Below, in pieces: positions 26,381-34,093 of a stretch of 64,000 bases of DNA (position 1 is its first letter; every line of letters begins with the position of its first letter). The notes under the pieces are model-generated. The model was given only the letters and a program-made list of their open reading frames with translations, did not search any database and was not told the origin of the DNA. The translations under genes were made by a program, and so were the position numbers. The DNA comes from an uncultured Clostridia bacterium (GTDB taxonomy: Bacteria; Bacillota; Clostridia; Christensenellales; UBA1242): positions 186,001 to 250,000 of the forward strand of contig CAKVOP010000002.1 of the NCBI GenBank assembly GCA_934793215.1, written 5' to 3'.

Positions 26381-29053
26381 TTATTTCTTTTTCTTGGTTT
26401 CAATAATTGAACTTACATAAGGAAGTGCTCTGATTTGAACCATGGTTCTTGCAGTTGGGCTCGTGATAATAAATGCTTGTCCCACCGTTGCACTTACGAT
26501 CTTATTTCGTTCCTCTCTATTGATACCACCCGAGTTTTTATAAAGTTCAACAAGGTCGTTAACATCATTTGGAGCAAGTGAGAAAATGATTGAATATTGA
26601 CAAGCGTTAATAACCGCGGTTGATTGACGCTTAATTTCGTCACTACCCACGAAGTCGTTAATATTTTGAGTAATAACTATTTGCATTCCGCCATATTTTC
26701 TTATACGCTTTGCCATGGAAGTCATGAAGTTAAGAGCGATTGGGTATTTAGGGTTAATGAAAATGTGTGCTTCATCGACAACAACAATAACTTTTCTGTT
26801 TGTACGATGTAGTTCATTGTAGTCCTTATTGTTAATAACTTCACTTTCAATATACTTGAATACCAAAAGCATTTGCGCTGATGTTAATTTATCATTATTC
26901 CCAGCAATTAACGATTGAAAGTTGAAGCAAACAAAGTTTTCGTTCGTTTCAATAGATGTTGGCCCATTCCATAGGTTTGAGTTTCTTCCGCCTTTGGCAA
27001 ATTTTCTTATATATGCCTCTGCTATTCTTAAATTATTAAGCAAGAACTCCTCTTTTGCCTCTTTGAGTTTTTCTTGAATAATATCATACAAATCATCAAA
27101 TGTTGGATAATCTGTTGGTTTCAAAAGTTTAAGGTCAGTTTGTTCGTTGATGTTAAATCTATTGTAAAGCTCGAGGACGAGAGAGTTAACAAGTTCGAAT
27201 GCATCTGACGAAATACCATCAAGAATTGTTCTAAAGAATTGTTCAAGGAATTGGAGGTGTTGGTTGAAAGAATCGTCAACCCTCTTCCTTTTATTGCTTT
27301 CATCTCCGTTGTCATCTTCTTCATCATCTTTGTCAAGAGCTCGAATAACATTAAATGGGTTTATAATACCTTGAAGAGAAGAACCTACATCAATAAGTTT
27401 GCCTTTTAGGTTGCTACAAAGTGAAGCGTATTCCTTTTCAGGGTCGCAAATGAATATTTTTGTATTGTCGGCCGCGAAGTTTGCAAGCAAGGTTTTGGTC
27501 GCATATGATTTACCAGAACCAGACTTTCCAATAATCATCATATTTGAGTTTACACGTTGAGCATTTCTTGTGAAGAAGTCGATGAAAACTGGGTAAGCGT
27601 TGTCTCCAATATAAAATCCCTTTTCATCTTGAAGTTCACTTGAAACAAATGGGAAAACTCCAGCAAGAGTATAAGTTGGAATACCGCGTTGAAATTCTTT
27701 TACATTGTCACGCATTGAAATTCCACTTGAAATGAAGGCATCAATTTGTCTACCAAACATTTCTGTGTATTTAAAGCCTTCTTGTTTTAACACTGCCTTA
27801 ACATCTTTTCTTGCAGCATCTTCACATGTTATGTAAGTTGAGACATCATAAAGTTGTTGGTTAGAGTTTTTTAGTTCAACAAGCAAGTTTCTCAATGTGT
27901 CAATGTGGGTTTGAATTTCTATTCTTGCACTGCTTCTACCTGTTTTATAAAGTTTCGTTTCCATATCCATGATGGCTTTATCGATTTTACGCTCACTTTC
28001 ATATTTAGGCGCTTTTGAAAATTTCATCACAACTTTGGTTCTGTCAAGAAGGAAGAATGACGCTCCCCATGCATTGCCAACTTGAAGTGGGTAATCAGTA
28101 ATAGCAAATGTACGGTAGTTGTTGCCATCAATGTTGTACTTTCCAGATGAGAACTTGATTTTATCAGGAGTTGCCCAATTTATGTATTCACTCATTGGAA
28201 CACTTTCAAGTTCACGTTCATTAAATTGTCTGTTATAATTTGCTCTCAAAAAGATTGCAAGTTCTTCACCTGTAAGTCTTTTTGTGGTTACAGGAGTGAG
28301 GGCAGTGGCAAGACATGAAGCCATACCGCTTACAGTATTTTCAAGTGCCTCTTTATCTTTTCCAAGCACAACTATGTAAAAATAATCTTTATAGATTTTG
28401 TCAGTTCTATTTTTGTATTCGAGGAACTGTACACGCTCTTCAAATATTCTTGCTCTGGCATCAATTTCATCTTGTGACATTTGCTTGTCGTAAAGTTGAT
28501 CAAGGAGTCTTTCATATTTTTTAGTTTCGTTATAAGAATAATTATCAAGTACCATTGCTTTGTTAATTTTAACAATCTCGCAAACTTGACTGTCATCAAG
28601 TCTTCTAATTGCATTTGCAAAACCAATATCAATAAGGTTGTTTTGGCTATATTCATTTAAAAGTTCAAACAGCACTGGGCTCACTTCAAGAACTTCTGCA
28701 AAATATTCTCCATAAGAAATCATTCTATCTTGGTAAATTCCCTCAAAAGGAATAATATCTTTAATGTTTGGTTTGCCCTTGGCAGGATTTTTTTGATAAA
28801 GTTTTTTCTGCATCGAAAATCTTATCAGGTGTGTCATGGTAACATAAAGTCTATCACTATCGGCAATTTTAAAGAACATGGAAAAAGCAACAATCGCCCA
28901 AACGATTGCAAGCCAAATGTGCCCCTCAAAGTTTGACGCAGCAAGAAGCACTAAAACTGCAACTGCAACGATTGCAATTAAAAGGTCAATCGCTGTGAAG
29001 CCACGCACAAATTCAAGTTTAACTTTTGTCTTTTTTGGAATTACTCTAACCAT
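26381..29053 (-). CDS. VirB4/TraC-family conjugation-type ATPase, solitary
   Basis: 890 residues. Two hydrophobic segments near 22-62, resembling a fused PrgI/VirB3-like membrane module, precede the VirB4 N-terminal domain and the ATPase domain. Walker A IIGKSGSGKS is near 507-516, and Walker B VIVVVDEAHIFIN near 755; a conserved IVITQNINDFV stretch follows. Such ATPases energise type IV secretion channels from the membrane. The usual partners (VirD4 coupling protein, VirB6, relaxase, lytic transglycosylase) are not in this window. GAGG is six bases before the ATG. The neighbour downstream is the giant lipoprotein. Either a remnant of an integrated element or a dedicated secretion or pilus motor; undecided. 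Confidence 0.85.
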   Translation of the reverse strand: MVRVIPKKTKVKLEFVRGFTAIDLLIAIVAVAVLVLLAASNFEGHIWLAIVWAIVAFSMFFKIADSDRLYVTMTHLIRFSMQKKLYQKNPAKGKPNIKDIIPFEGIYQDRMISYGEYFAEVLEVSPVLFELLNEYSQNNLIDIGFANAIRRLDDSQVCEIVKINKAMVLDNYSYNETKKYERLLDQLYDKQMSQDEIDARARIFEERVQFLEYKNRTDKIYKDYFYIVVLGKDKEALENTVSGMASCLATALTPVTTKRLTGEELAIFLRANYNRQFNERELESVPMSEYINWATPDKIKFSSGKYNIDGNNYRTFAITDYPLQVGNAWGASFFLLDRTKVVMKFSKAPKYESERKIDKAIMDMETKLYKTGRSSARIEIQTHIDTLRNLLVELKNSNQQLYDVSTYITCEDAARKDVKAVLKQEGFKYTEMFGRQIDAFISSGISMRDNVKEFQRGIPTYTLAGVFPFVSSELQDEKGFYIGDNAYPVFIDFFTRNAQRVNSNMMIIGKSGSGKSYATKTLLANFAADNTKIFICDPEKEYASLCSNLKGKLIDVGSSLQGIINPFNVIRALDKDDEEDDNGDESNKRKRVDDSFNQHLQFLEQFFRTILDGISSDAFELVNSLVLELYNRFNINEQTDLKLLKPTDYPTFDDLYDIIQEKLKEAKEEFLLNNLRIAEAYIRKFAKGGRNSNLWNGPTSIETNENFVCFNFQSLIAGNNDKLTSAQMLLVFKYIESEVINNKDYNELHRTNRKVIVVVDEAHIFINPKYPIALNFMTSMAKRIRKYGGMQIVITQNINDFVGSDEIKRQSTAVINACQYSIIFSLAPNDVNDLVELYKNSGGINREERNKIVSATVGQAFIITSPTARTMVQIRALPYVSSIIETKKKK

Positions 29054-29193
29054 GGTTAACCTCGCTAATTTATTTTACAACAAAATATATTAAAAATACA
29101 AACGAATAAACAAGATTTTACATAAAAATATATATATTTATTTTATTTGCAATTTTACGCAAGGCATTTTTTAGGAAATAATTATTTTATTAT

Positions 29194-29886
29194 TTATTCG
29201 CTTAAAAATAAAAGCATATTCCCTTTCCCATGACTCAAGGCTTTATTTATTAATTTTTTATTTATTTTTTCACCTTTTTTTGCGATTATTTCATTATTCA
29301 ACCCGAAGAGATTTTCTTTTAATGTTTTACCAATAACGCTGTTAATGTTACCCATAAATTTTACAGGCTTTTGAGATGTAGAATTTTCGTTTTGTTGGGA
29401 AGAAATTTGTGTAATTTTTACTACCCGATTGTACGACTCGTTTTTTGGAAAATTCAAACTTTTCTTTTGCTTCTTACGCTTCCCCACAACTACGCAACCT
29501 TCTCCCACTCCAACTACTTGTCTTACTAGGATTTCTGCCTTATCGCAAAGAATCTTTTTAACCTCTTTATGATCAAACACAATGTCTTTTATTACGCCCA
29601 AAAAGACACCATCGTCTGTATAAACATCTTTTCCTAATAGTGCAAAATTTGTCAATAGAATTAATGGCTTAATCGCCTCGGCACTTTCCACCACTATACA
29701 ATCTTCTCCGCATGAAAAAATTTTATCCTCTTCAAGAATAAACTCTTCTTCACTTTCTTCGTCAACAACCACAAAACCTATAAAATGTTTTAATTGTTTA
29801 TCAAATAATCCGTTTAAAATATAACCTATTTTTTCCCCTTGTAAAGAAATAATTTTTTTTGAAATAAATGATTTAATATTTTCCAT
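29194..29886 (-). CDS. PRC-barrel domain protein
   Basis: 230 residues. Two PRC-barrel-like units: residues 5-75 (ISKKIISLQGEKIGYILNGLFD ... FVVVDEESEEEF) and 78-135 (LLGKDVYTDDGVFLGVIKDIVFD), of the type found in the YlmC/YmxH sporulation proteins and in RimM. The C-terminal third is basic and unrecognised, ending in a segment that again starts VIGKTLKENLFGLNNEIIA and may be a third, partial unit. There is no Shine-Dalgarno site upstream; the sequence before the ATG is almost only A and T. It is divergent from the DUF1858 gene. Function unknown. Confidence 0.65.
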   Translation of the reverse strand: MENIKSFISKKIISLQGEKIGYILNGLFDKQLKHFIGFVVVDEESEEEFILEEDKIFSCGEDCIVVESAEAIKPLILLTNFALLGKDVYTDDGVFLGVIKDIVFDHKEVKKILCDKAEILVRQVVGVGEGCVVVGKRKKQKKSLNFPKNESYNRVVKITQISSQQNENSTSQKPVKFMGNINSVIGKTLKENLFGLNNEIIAKKGEKINKKLINKALSHGKGNMLLFLSE

Positions 29887-30002
29887 ATTATAAAATTATT
29901 TTTATTATTTTTTATTATGACTAAAAATTAAAAAAGTATTTTTTTCGACATTTGTTTTATCCTTTAAAATAAAGGAAAAAATTAAAATTTTCTAATTATA
30001 TT

Positions 30003-30031
30003 TTGACAAAAATATATTTTTGTGCTAATAT
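30003..30031 (+). promoter_or_regulatory. Sigma-A promoter of the DUF1858 gene
   Basis: TTGACA (30003-30008), 17-base spacer, TAATAT (30026-30031); AAGGAG at 30040-30045 serves the ATG at 30051. Confidence 0.85.
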
Positions 30032-30050
30032 AGCGAGGTAAGGAGACTTT

Positions 30051-30284
30051 ATGAAAAAAAACAACAAAGAAAAAAACGATAAAATCACAAAAGATATGGT
30101 TATTGATGACGTAATTAAACTTGATGAAAAACTTGGTGATGTTTTTATGGGATTTGGTATGCATTGCATATTTTGTCATTTAGGTCTTGAAGAAACAGTT
30201 GAAGAGGCGGCAATGGTACACAATGTAGATGTAGATTTTCTTGTTGAAAAACTAAACGAAGTATATCGCGAAAACCACAAATAA
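30051..30284 (+). CDS. DUF1858-domain small protein with a CxxC motif
   Basis: 77 residues. After a Lys/Asn-rich start, the domain VIDDVIKLDEKLGDVFMGFG and the motif H-C-I-F-C-H match the small DUF1858 family, usually called disulfide-oxidoreductase-like or hybrid-cluster-associated proteins of anaerobes. The CxxC could be redox active or bind metal. It is a single-gene unit with its own promoter and terminator, and is one of few plus-strand genes here. The biochemical role of the family is not established. Confidence 0.8.
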   Translation: MKKNNKEKNDKITKDMVIDDVIKLDEKLGDVFMGFGMHCIFCHLGLEETVEEAAMVHNVDVDFLVEKLNEVYRENHK

Positions 30285-30288
30285 AAAC

Positions 30289-30323
30289 AAATGGCTGTCA
30301 TGCTAAACAGTCATTTTATTTTA
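30289..30323 (+). terminator. Terminator of the DUF1858 gene
   Basis: AATGGCTGT (30290-30298) pairs with ACAGTCATT (30307-30315, one G-U), followed by TTTATTTT. Confidence 0.65.
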
Positions 30324-30352
30324 AATTGACACAATTTTTTATTAATTTAAAG

Positions 30353-30386
30353 CAAAAAAAATCGTTCTTGTGTGAGCGATTTTTTA
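30353..30386 (-). terminator. Terminator of hflX
   Basis: AAAAAATCGCT/AACGATTTTTT-type hairpin read on the minus strand, 20 bases after the hflX stop, ending in a T-run. Confidence 0.8.
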
Positions 30387-30406
30387 TTTGCAAAATATCA
30401 AGATAT

Positions 30407-31519
30407 TTATTCACCAAAAAGATTTTCGTTTATCTTATTTAGTAATATATCAATCCCCTTTTTACTCTTTGTTGAGACAAGCACCTCATTATCTTTAATA
30501 AGTATTGGGTGCGTTATTTTATCACATTTGTTGTACACAACTATTCTATTCTTCGTAGCACCAAGAGAGTCCAAAAGGTCGTTGGTAACTTTCATGTTTG
30601 ATTCAAATTCTTTAATTCCATCGCTTTCTTTATCAAGACTAATATCAACCACATGAAGAAGTAAGTCCGCGTCAACCGTTTCTTCAAGCGTTGATGAAAA
30701 GGCGTCGACAAGCTGGTGCGGAAGGTCACTAATGAACCCAACCGTATCCGTTAAAACAGCGTTTTTCCCCTCACCTAGAAACAACTTTCTAGTTGTCGTA
30801 TCTAGGGTTGCAAAATATTTGTCATCAGCATAAATTTTTTCTTTGGTAAGTACATTTAAAAGCGAACTTTTACCTGCATTTGTATAACCTACCAATGCAA
30901 TCTTTGGAACTGATGAATTTAATCTTTCTTTTCGTGTGGATTGGCGTTGCGATTTAATTTTTTCAATTTGTTTAGATAGAGAATCAATCTCATTTTGCAA
31001 AATTCTCCTATCTAATTCTAGTTTTGTTTCTCCTGGGCCTCTCATTCCAACTCCGCCACTTCCAAATCTTCCACTGCTTCCACTTACCGCCGAAAGTCTT
31101 GGCAAGAGATATTTGTCTTGGGCAAGTTTAACTTGCAATTTTGCTTCTCTCGACATCGCTCCTCTTGCAAAAATGTCAATAATAAGCCCAACCCTGTCTA
31201 CAACTTTGACGCCAAACGCATCTGCGAGATTTTTCATTTGACTTCCAGAAAGTGGGTAATCAACAATCACAACATCTACAATTTCTTCGCATTCGCTTAT
31301 ATATTTTTTTATTTCTTCAACTTTGCCTGTTCCAATAACGGTGGCCTTATTAAAGTCTTTTATGATTTGATAAAAATCATGTGTCACATTAAGTCCAGCA
31401 GAAAAACATAGGCGATTAATTTCGTCTAATTTTCTTTCTCTGCTATCATCTTTTTTAGTGCAAACCACCACCACAACGGCGTTTTCAATCACACTTTTTG
31501 TCTCTGTAAATTTAGCCAT
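30407..31519 (-). CDS. hflX: GTPase HflX
   Basis: 370 residues, somewhat shorter than typical HflX. The N-terminal HflX domain (ATVIGTGKVEEIK, VVIVDYPLSGSQMKNL, DRVGLIIDIFARGA) is followed by a linker coiled coil with GVGMRGPGETKLE, then the G domain: G1 GYTNAGKSSLLN, G3 DTVGF, G4 YNKCDK. HflX binds ribosomes and splits stalled or hibernating 70S particles. No Shine-Dalgarno sequence precedes the ATG; instead TATAAT lies five bases upstream, so a leaderless transcript is likely. It is in front of no co-directional partner, as a terminator follows. Confidence 0.95.
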   Translation of the reverse strand: MAKFTETKSVIENAVVVVVCTKKDDSRERKLDEINRLCFSAGLNVTHDFYQIIKDFNKATVIGTGKVEEIKKYISECEEIVDVVIVDYPLSGSQMKNLADAFGVKVVDRVGLIIDIFARGAMSREAKLQVKLAQDKYLLPRLSAVSGSSGRFGSGGVGMRGPGETKLELDRRILQNEIDSLSKQIEKIKSQRQSTRKERLNSSVPKIALVGYTNAGKSSLLNVLTKEKIYADDKYFATLDTTTRKLFLGEGKNAVLTDTVGFISDLPHQLVDAFSSTLEETVDADLLLHVVDISLDKESDGIKEFESNMKVTNDLLDSLGATKNRIVVYNKCDKITHPILIKDNEVLVSTKSKKGIDILLNKINENLFGE

Positions 31520-31524
31520 AGCCT

Positions 31525-31552
31525 ATTATAACAAATTTTTAAGTAAAAGCAA
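31525..31552 (-). promoter_or_regulatory. Promoter of hflX, abutting the start codon
   Basis: TTGCTT (31552-31547), 16-base spacer, TATAAT (31530-31525), then five bases to the ATG. The -35 is weak. Confidence 0.6.
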
Positions 31553-31556
31553 ACTT

Positions 31557-32198
31557 TTACGCCCTTAATATTTGTCCTGTTTGGACATTTATTAAAATAT
31601 TTATGTTGTCTCCCACAGAATTAACAAAAGTAAACAGCCAGAATTTTTCTTTATTATCTTTTGACACAAGCACCTTCAAATAGCACTCGCCATCTAGTTC
31701 ACCATTTTTCATGCTCGCTTTAAAATCATCTTTAAGAGCATCTTTTGAAATTGAAAGTGCCTCTTTATATCCAATTTGAAACTGTACTACTTGAAGTTCA
31801 ACCACGCTTCCGCCATAACTAAAACTTATGCTGTCGCTTTCTTTCAATGCATAACCAATGTCATTCATATAAATATTTGACATTGGATTAAAGTACAAAA
31901 TAAGTTGTTTAGCCACTCCATTTATTATAATTTCTGTCTCGACCTGTTCTTCATTTTGAGAAGAATAAAGTTTTACGCAAACAAGTGAAAAATCCGTTCT
32001 TTCTCCGCTTTTCCCGTCTATTATATACTCTTTTTCTCTTTCACCAACAGAAATTGAAGCATCCATAAATTCATTTTCACCAGCAAAATATAAGGTTGTA
32101 ATTTCGCTCATTTTTTCATTTAAATCAAGCCTTGCCATGCAACCAAAAAGAGCAAATGACAGCAAAGCGACTGGCAAAAATGCAAATATTTTTTTCAT
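31557..32198 (-). CDS. Small exported lipoprotein, function unknown
   Basis: 213 residues. Lipoprotein signal peptide with the lipobox L-F-G-C (Cys near 20). The mature part has no catalytic motif; the C-terminal segment (EALSISKDALKDDFKAS ... FTFVNSVGDNINILINVQTGQI) resembles a PepSY-like repeat, in which a peptide-hydrolase-inhibitor-like fold ends in N-V-x-T-G-x-I. AAGAGG precedes the ATG. It lies between spoIIID and hflX; a sporulation link is only positional. Confidence 0.6.
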   Translation of the reverse strand: MKKIFAFLPVALLSFALFGCMARLDLNEKMSEITTLYFAGENEFMDASISVGEREKEYIIDGKSGERTDFSLVCVKLYSSQNEEQVETEIIINGVAKQLILYFNPMSNIYMNDIGYALKESDSISFSYGGSVVELQVVQFQIGYKEALSISKDALKDDFKASMKNGELDGECYLKVLVSKDNKEKFWLFTFVNSVGDNINILINVQTGQILRA

Positions 32199-32254
32199 AA
32201 AAACCTCTTATGATAAACTATGCATAAATAGGCTTTTTAATGATGAAATTAACA

Positions 32255-32521
32255 TTATATAACTACTTTTACCTTCTTTTTTAAATACTTTTCCTTTGTT
32301 GCCTTTCCACCACGGTTATGTTTATCTGCAAAGTTTTCACAAAGAATCCTGCTTATTTTATCATGCAAGTATGGGTTTATCTTTTTAAGTTTAATGGACA
32401 CATCGCTATGAATTGTGCTTTTGCTTCTTCCAAAGATTTTTGCAGTTTTGCGAATTGTATGATGAGTGGCAAGAATATGCTCCGCCTCCCTAGTTACCCT
32501 ATCAAAAAGGTCTTCTTTCAT
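32255..32521 (-). CDS. spoIIID: Sporulation transcriptional regulator SpoIIID
   Basis: 88 residues, normal length. Helix-turn-helix RKTAKIFGRSKSTIHSDV followed by the family signature L-x-x-I-N-P-x-L and the basic C-terminal tail RGGKATKEKYLKKK. SpoIIID acts in the mother cell, switching genes from the sigma-E to the sigma-K programme. GGAGG is six bases before the ATG. A sigma-E-like promoter is visible upstream, as expected for the gene. A spoIIQ-like gene lies close by, as in many Clostridia. Confidence 0.95.
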   Translation of the reverse strand: MKEDLFDRVTREAEHILATHHTIRKTAKIFGRSKSTIHSDVSIKLKKINPYLHDKISRILCENFADKHNRGGKATKEKYLKKKVKVVI

Positions 32522-32542
32522 GAAATACCTCCATGCTAATAA

Positions 32543-32571
32543 TAACTATGAACCTTTTTGACAGAATATGA
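32543..32571 (-). promoter_or_regulatory. Putative sigma-E promoter of spoIIID
   Basis: On the minus strand TCATATT (32571-32565), a 14-base spacer and CATAGTTA (32550-32543). The Bacillus sigma-E consensus is about KMATATT-N14-CATACAHT: the -35 and spacing match exactly and the -10 matches in its CATA half. Confidence 0.55.
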
Positions 32572-32582
32572 CATTTTACGAC

Positions 32583-32620
32583 AAAAAAAACTTGCTAGTG
32601 GTCAAAATGCCATTGCAAGC
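32583..32620 (-). terminator. Terminator of acpP
   Basis: GGCTTGC ... GCAAG stem with an inner TGG/CCA, followed on the minus strand by eight T. Confidence 0.75.
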
Positions 32621-32642
32621 CTTTATTTCATGATTTTGTCAA

Positions 32643-32873
32643 TTATTTTGTATATTCTTCGATTGCTTTTACGATTTGTTCAACAGTTTTGAGTTCACTA
32701 ACTTTTTCGTCAGGAATAGAAACTTTAAACTCGTCCTCAAGGCTCATTAAAAGTTCAACGATGTCAAGAGAATCCGCACCGAGGTCTTCCATAATATTTG
32801 AGTCTTCTTTGATTTCGTCAACAGAAATGCAAAGTTGGTCAGCAATTAATTTTTTAACTTTTTCTAAAATCAT
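32643..32873 (-). CDS. acpP: Acyl carrier protein
   Basis: 76 residues from the ATG at 32873, chosen because GGAGG lies just upstream and because the family starts there; an in-frame start 17 codons upstream is ignored. The motif G-A-D-S-L-D carries the serine that receives 4'-phosphopantetheine; the protein is acidic and four-helical throughout. It shuttles acyl chains in fatty acid synthesis. It stands alone, flanked by sporulation genes, with its own promoter and terminator, away from any fab genes. Confidence 0.96.
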   Translation of the reverse strand: MILEKVKKLIADQLCISVDEIKEDSNIMEDLGADSLDIVELLMSLEDEFKVSIPDEKVSELKTVEQIVKAIEEYTK

Positions 32874-32892
32874 ACTTTCCTCCGCTTTATAC

Positions 32893-32921
32893 ATTATAGC
32901 ACAAGTGAGAAGATAAGTAAA
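32893..32921 (-). promoter_or_regulatory. Sigma-A promoter of acpP
   Basis: TTTACT (32921-32916), 17 bases, TATAAT (32898-32893), 19 bases before the ATG. Confidence 0.7.
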
Positions 32922-32922
32922 C

Positions 32923-32949
32923 AAAAAACGCGATTTTTATCGCATTTTT
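32923..32949 (-). terminator. Terminator of spoIIQ
   Basis: AAAAATGCGAT/ATCGCGTTTTTT hairpin with a 4-base loop (one wobble), T-run on the minus strand. Confidence 0.85.
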
Positions 32950-32995
32950 GTTTTTGATATTTTTATAGACTTTTTATGTTTTTTTACTTGACAAA

Positions 32996-33559
32996 TTATT
33001 TAGATTGCAAATCAAGATAATCATTTGGGTCTACATATTTGCCATCTTTTTGCAATGAAAAGTGAAGATGTCCGCCAAGGTCCGCTTCCCCTGTTGCACT
33101 CTCTGATGCCGAACCAATTTTTTGCCCCGCACCCACCTTATCTCCAACTTTCACAAGCAAATTTTCATCAAGTGAAGAATAGATTGAGACAAGTCCACTC
33201 GCATGTTCAATTTTTATGGTATGCCCGTCTAAAATGTCATAATTAACCGCTGTTACTTTTCCATCAAGCACACTATAAACATCAGTTTTGTCACTAGCCA
33301 GGTCAACGGCGAGATGTGCCTCCCATTGATTTAATGTATCATTCTTTTGTAATTCTTGATTTGAAAAGTCTTTAACAAGTAATGCTTCTTGCATAGGCAA
33401 AGCAAAGTTTAGGTTTTCTGTGCTTGTTTGAACCCCTTTACCTAGGCTCGCCATGAGCGTAAAGGTAAGTGCAACGACAAACACCATAAGCCCGATTGCG
33501 CAGTACATTCCGTAAGTCTTGAAAAACTCAACAAATCTGTTCTTTTTTTGAATTTCCAT
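32996..33559 (-). CDS. spoIIQ: SpoIIQ-like M23 (LytM) family membrane protein
   Basis: 187 residues: cytoplasmic basic start, one membrane segment (about 18-38), then a LytM domain. The metal-site motif H-L-A-V-D (family HxxxD) and the C-terminal H-L-H are present, but the position after the middle Tyr reads Y-S-S-L where active LytM enzymes have Y-x-H-L, so one catalytic His is replaced by Ser. SpoIIQ is made in the forespore and docks with SpoIIIAH across the engulfing membranes. The call rests on the Y-x-S-L pattern, the size and the closeness to spoIIID; another M23 envelope protein remains possible. AGGAGG precedes the ATG. Confidence 0.8.
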   Translation of the reverse strand: MEIQKKNRFVEFFKTYGMYCAIGLMVFVVALTFTLMASLGKGVQTSTENLNFALPMQEALLVKDFSNQELQKNDTLNQWEAHLAVDLASDKTDVYSVLDGKVTAVNYDILDGHTIKIEHASGLVSIYSSLDENLLVKVGDKVGAGQKIGSASESATGEADLGGHLHFSLQKDGKYVDPNDYLDLQSK

Positions 33560-33626
33560 TTTTTAACCTCCTGCCAATTTATCGACCAAATTGAATAATT
33601 TTATGCTTCATTTTTTACGAATTTTG

Positions 33627-34058
33627 TCAAAACCCAGTTACAATCATTGGAAAGCCCAAAATCGCACTTTTACCATTTATAGCAAGTTGAAAGTTCTCTT
33701 TTTTGCCATCTATAAGCAAGCATTTATCGTATTCTTTATAGAAGCCTTCATAAACGGCATTCTCTTCAATATCCCTACATCGATAAATTTCATCACAAGA
33801 TTTAGCAAATTTTGAAAAATCAAATTCATCAAAATAAAAAATCACGCTTTTACTTTTATCAACAAAACATTGCCAAGTATTATCCGCAAAAGTGGTATAA
33901 AAATCATTCCCATTTTGTATGGAAGAACACCCCTCAATCTCTTTTTCTGTCACAAGCACCACTTTATCATAATTTTCAAGATTAAAATGGTCTCGTGAAA
34001 CAAGCGACACAGAAAGTAACATTATAACGCCACAAAAAAAGGCAATCACGTTTTTCAT
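33627..34058 (-). CDS. Small exported protein of unknown function
   Basis: 143 residues. Signal peptide or single N-terminal anchor (KNVIAFFCGVIMLLSVSLVS), then a mixed domain with two cysteines (CSSIQNG, SCDEIYRC) and a hydrophobic end (SAILGFPMIVTGF). No family recognised. No ribosome site; the start codon lies in the loop of a strong hairpin that also looks like a terminator. It is between spoIIQ and a TasA-like gene, all on the minus strand, so it may belong to the same expression unit. Confidence 0.55.
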   Translation of the reverse strand: MKNVIAFFCGVIMLLSVSLVSRDHFNLENYDKVVLVTEKEIEGCSSIQNGNDFYTTFADNTWQCFVDKSKSVIFYFDEFDFSKFAKSCDEIYRCRDIEENAVYEGFYKEYDKCLLIDGKKENFQLAINGKSAILGFPMIVTGF

Positions 34059-34080
34059 GATAAAATGATTGCCGTTTTTT
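34034..34080. promoter_or_regulatory. Bidirectional terminator-like hairpin enclosing a start codon
   Basis: GGCAATCA (34041-34048) pairs with TGATTGCC (34066-34073); a T-run follows on each strand. The ATG (34056-34058) of the downstream gene lies in the loop, and one arm is coding. It would terminate transcripts from the gene that ends at 34094. Confidence 0.7.
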
Positions 34081-34093
34081 CATAAAAATTATG

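Noticed and set aside
29886..29910. TATAAT directly before the ATG of the PRC-barrel gene
   Set aside because: The spacing would place the transcript start inside the gene and no -35 was found.
33560..33640. Sigma-F promoter before spoIIQ
   Set aside because: A GCATA lies at a plausible place, but no matching forespore -10 follows at the right distance.
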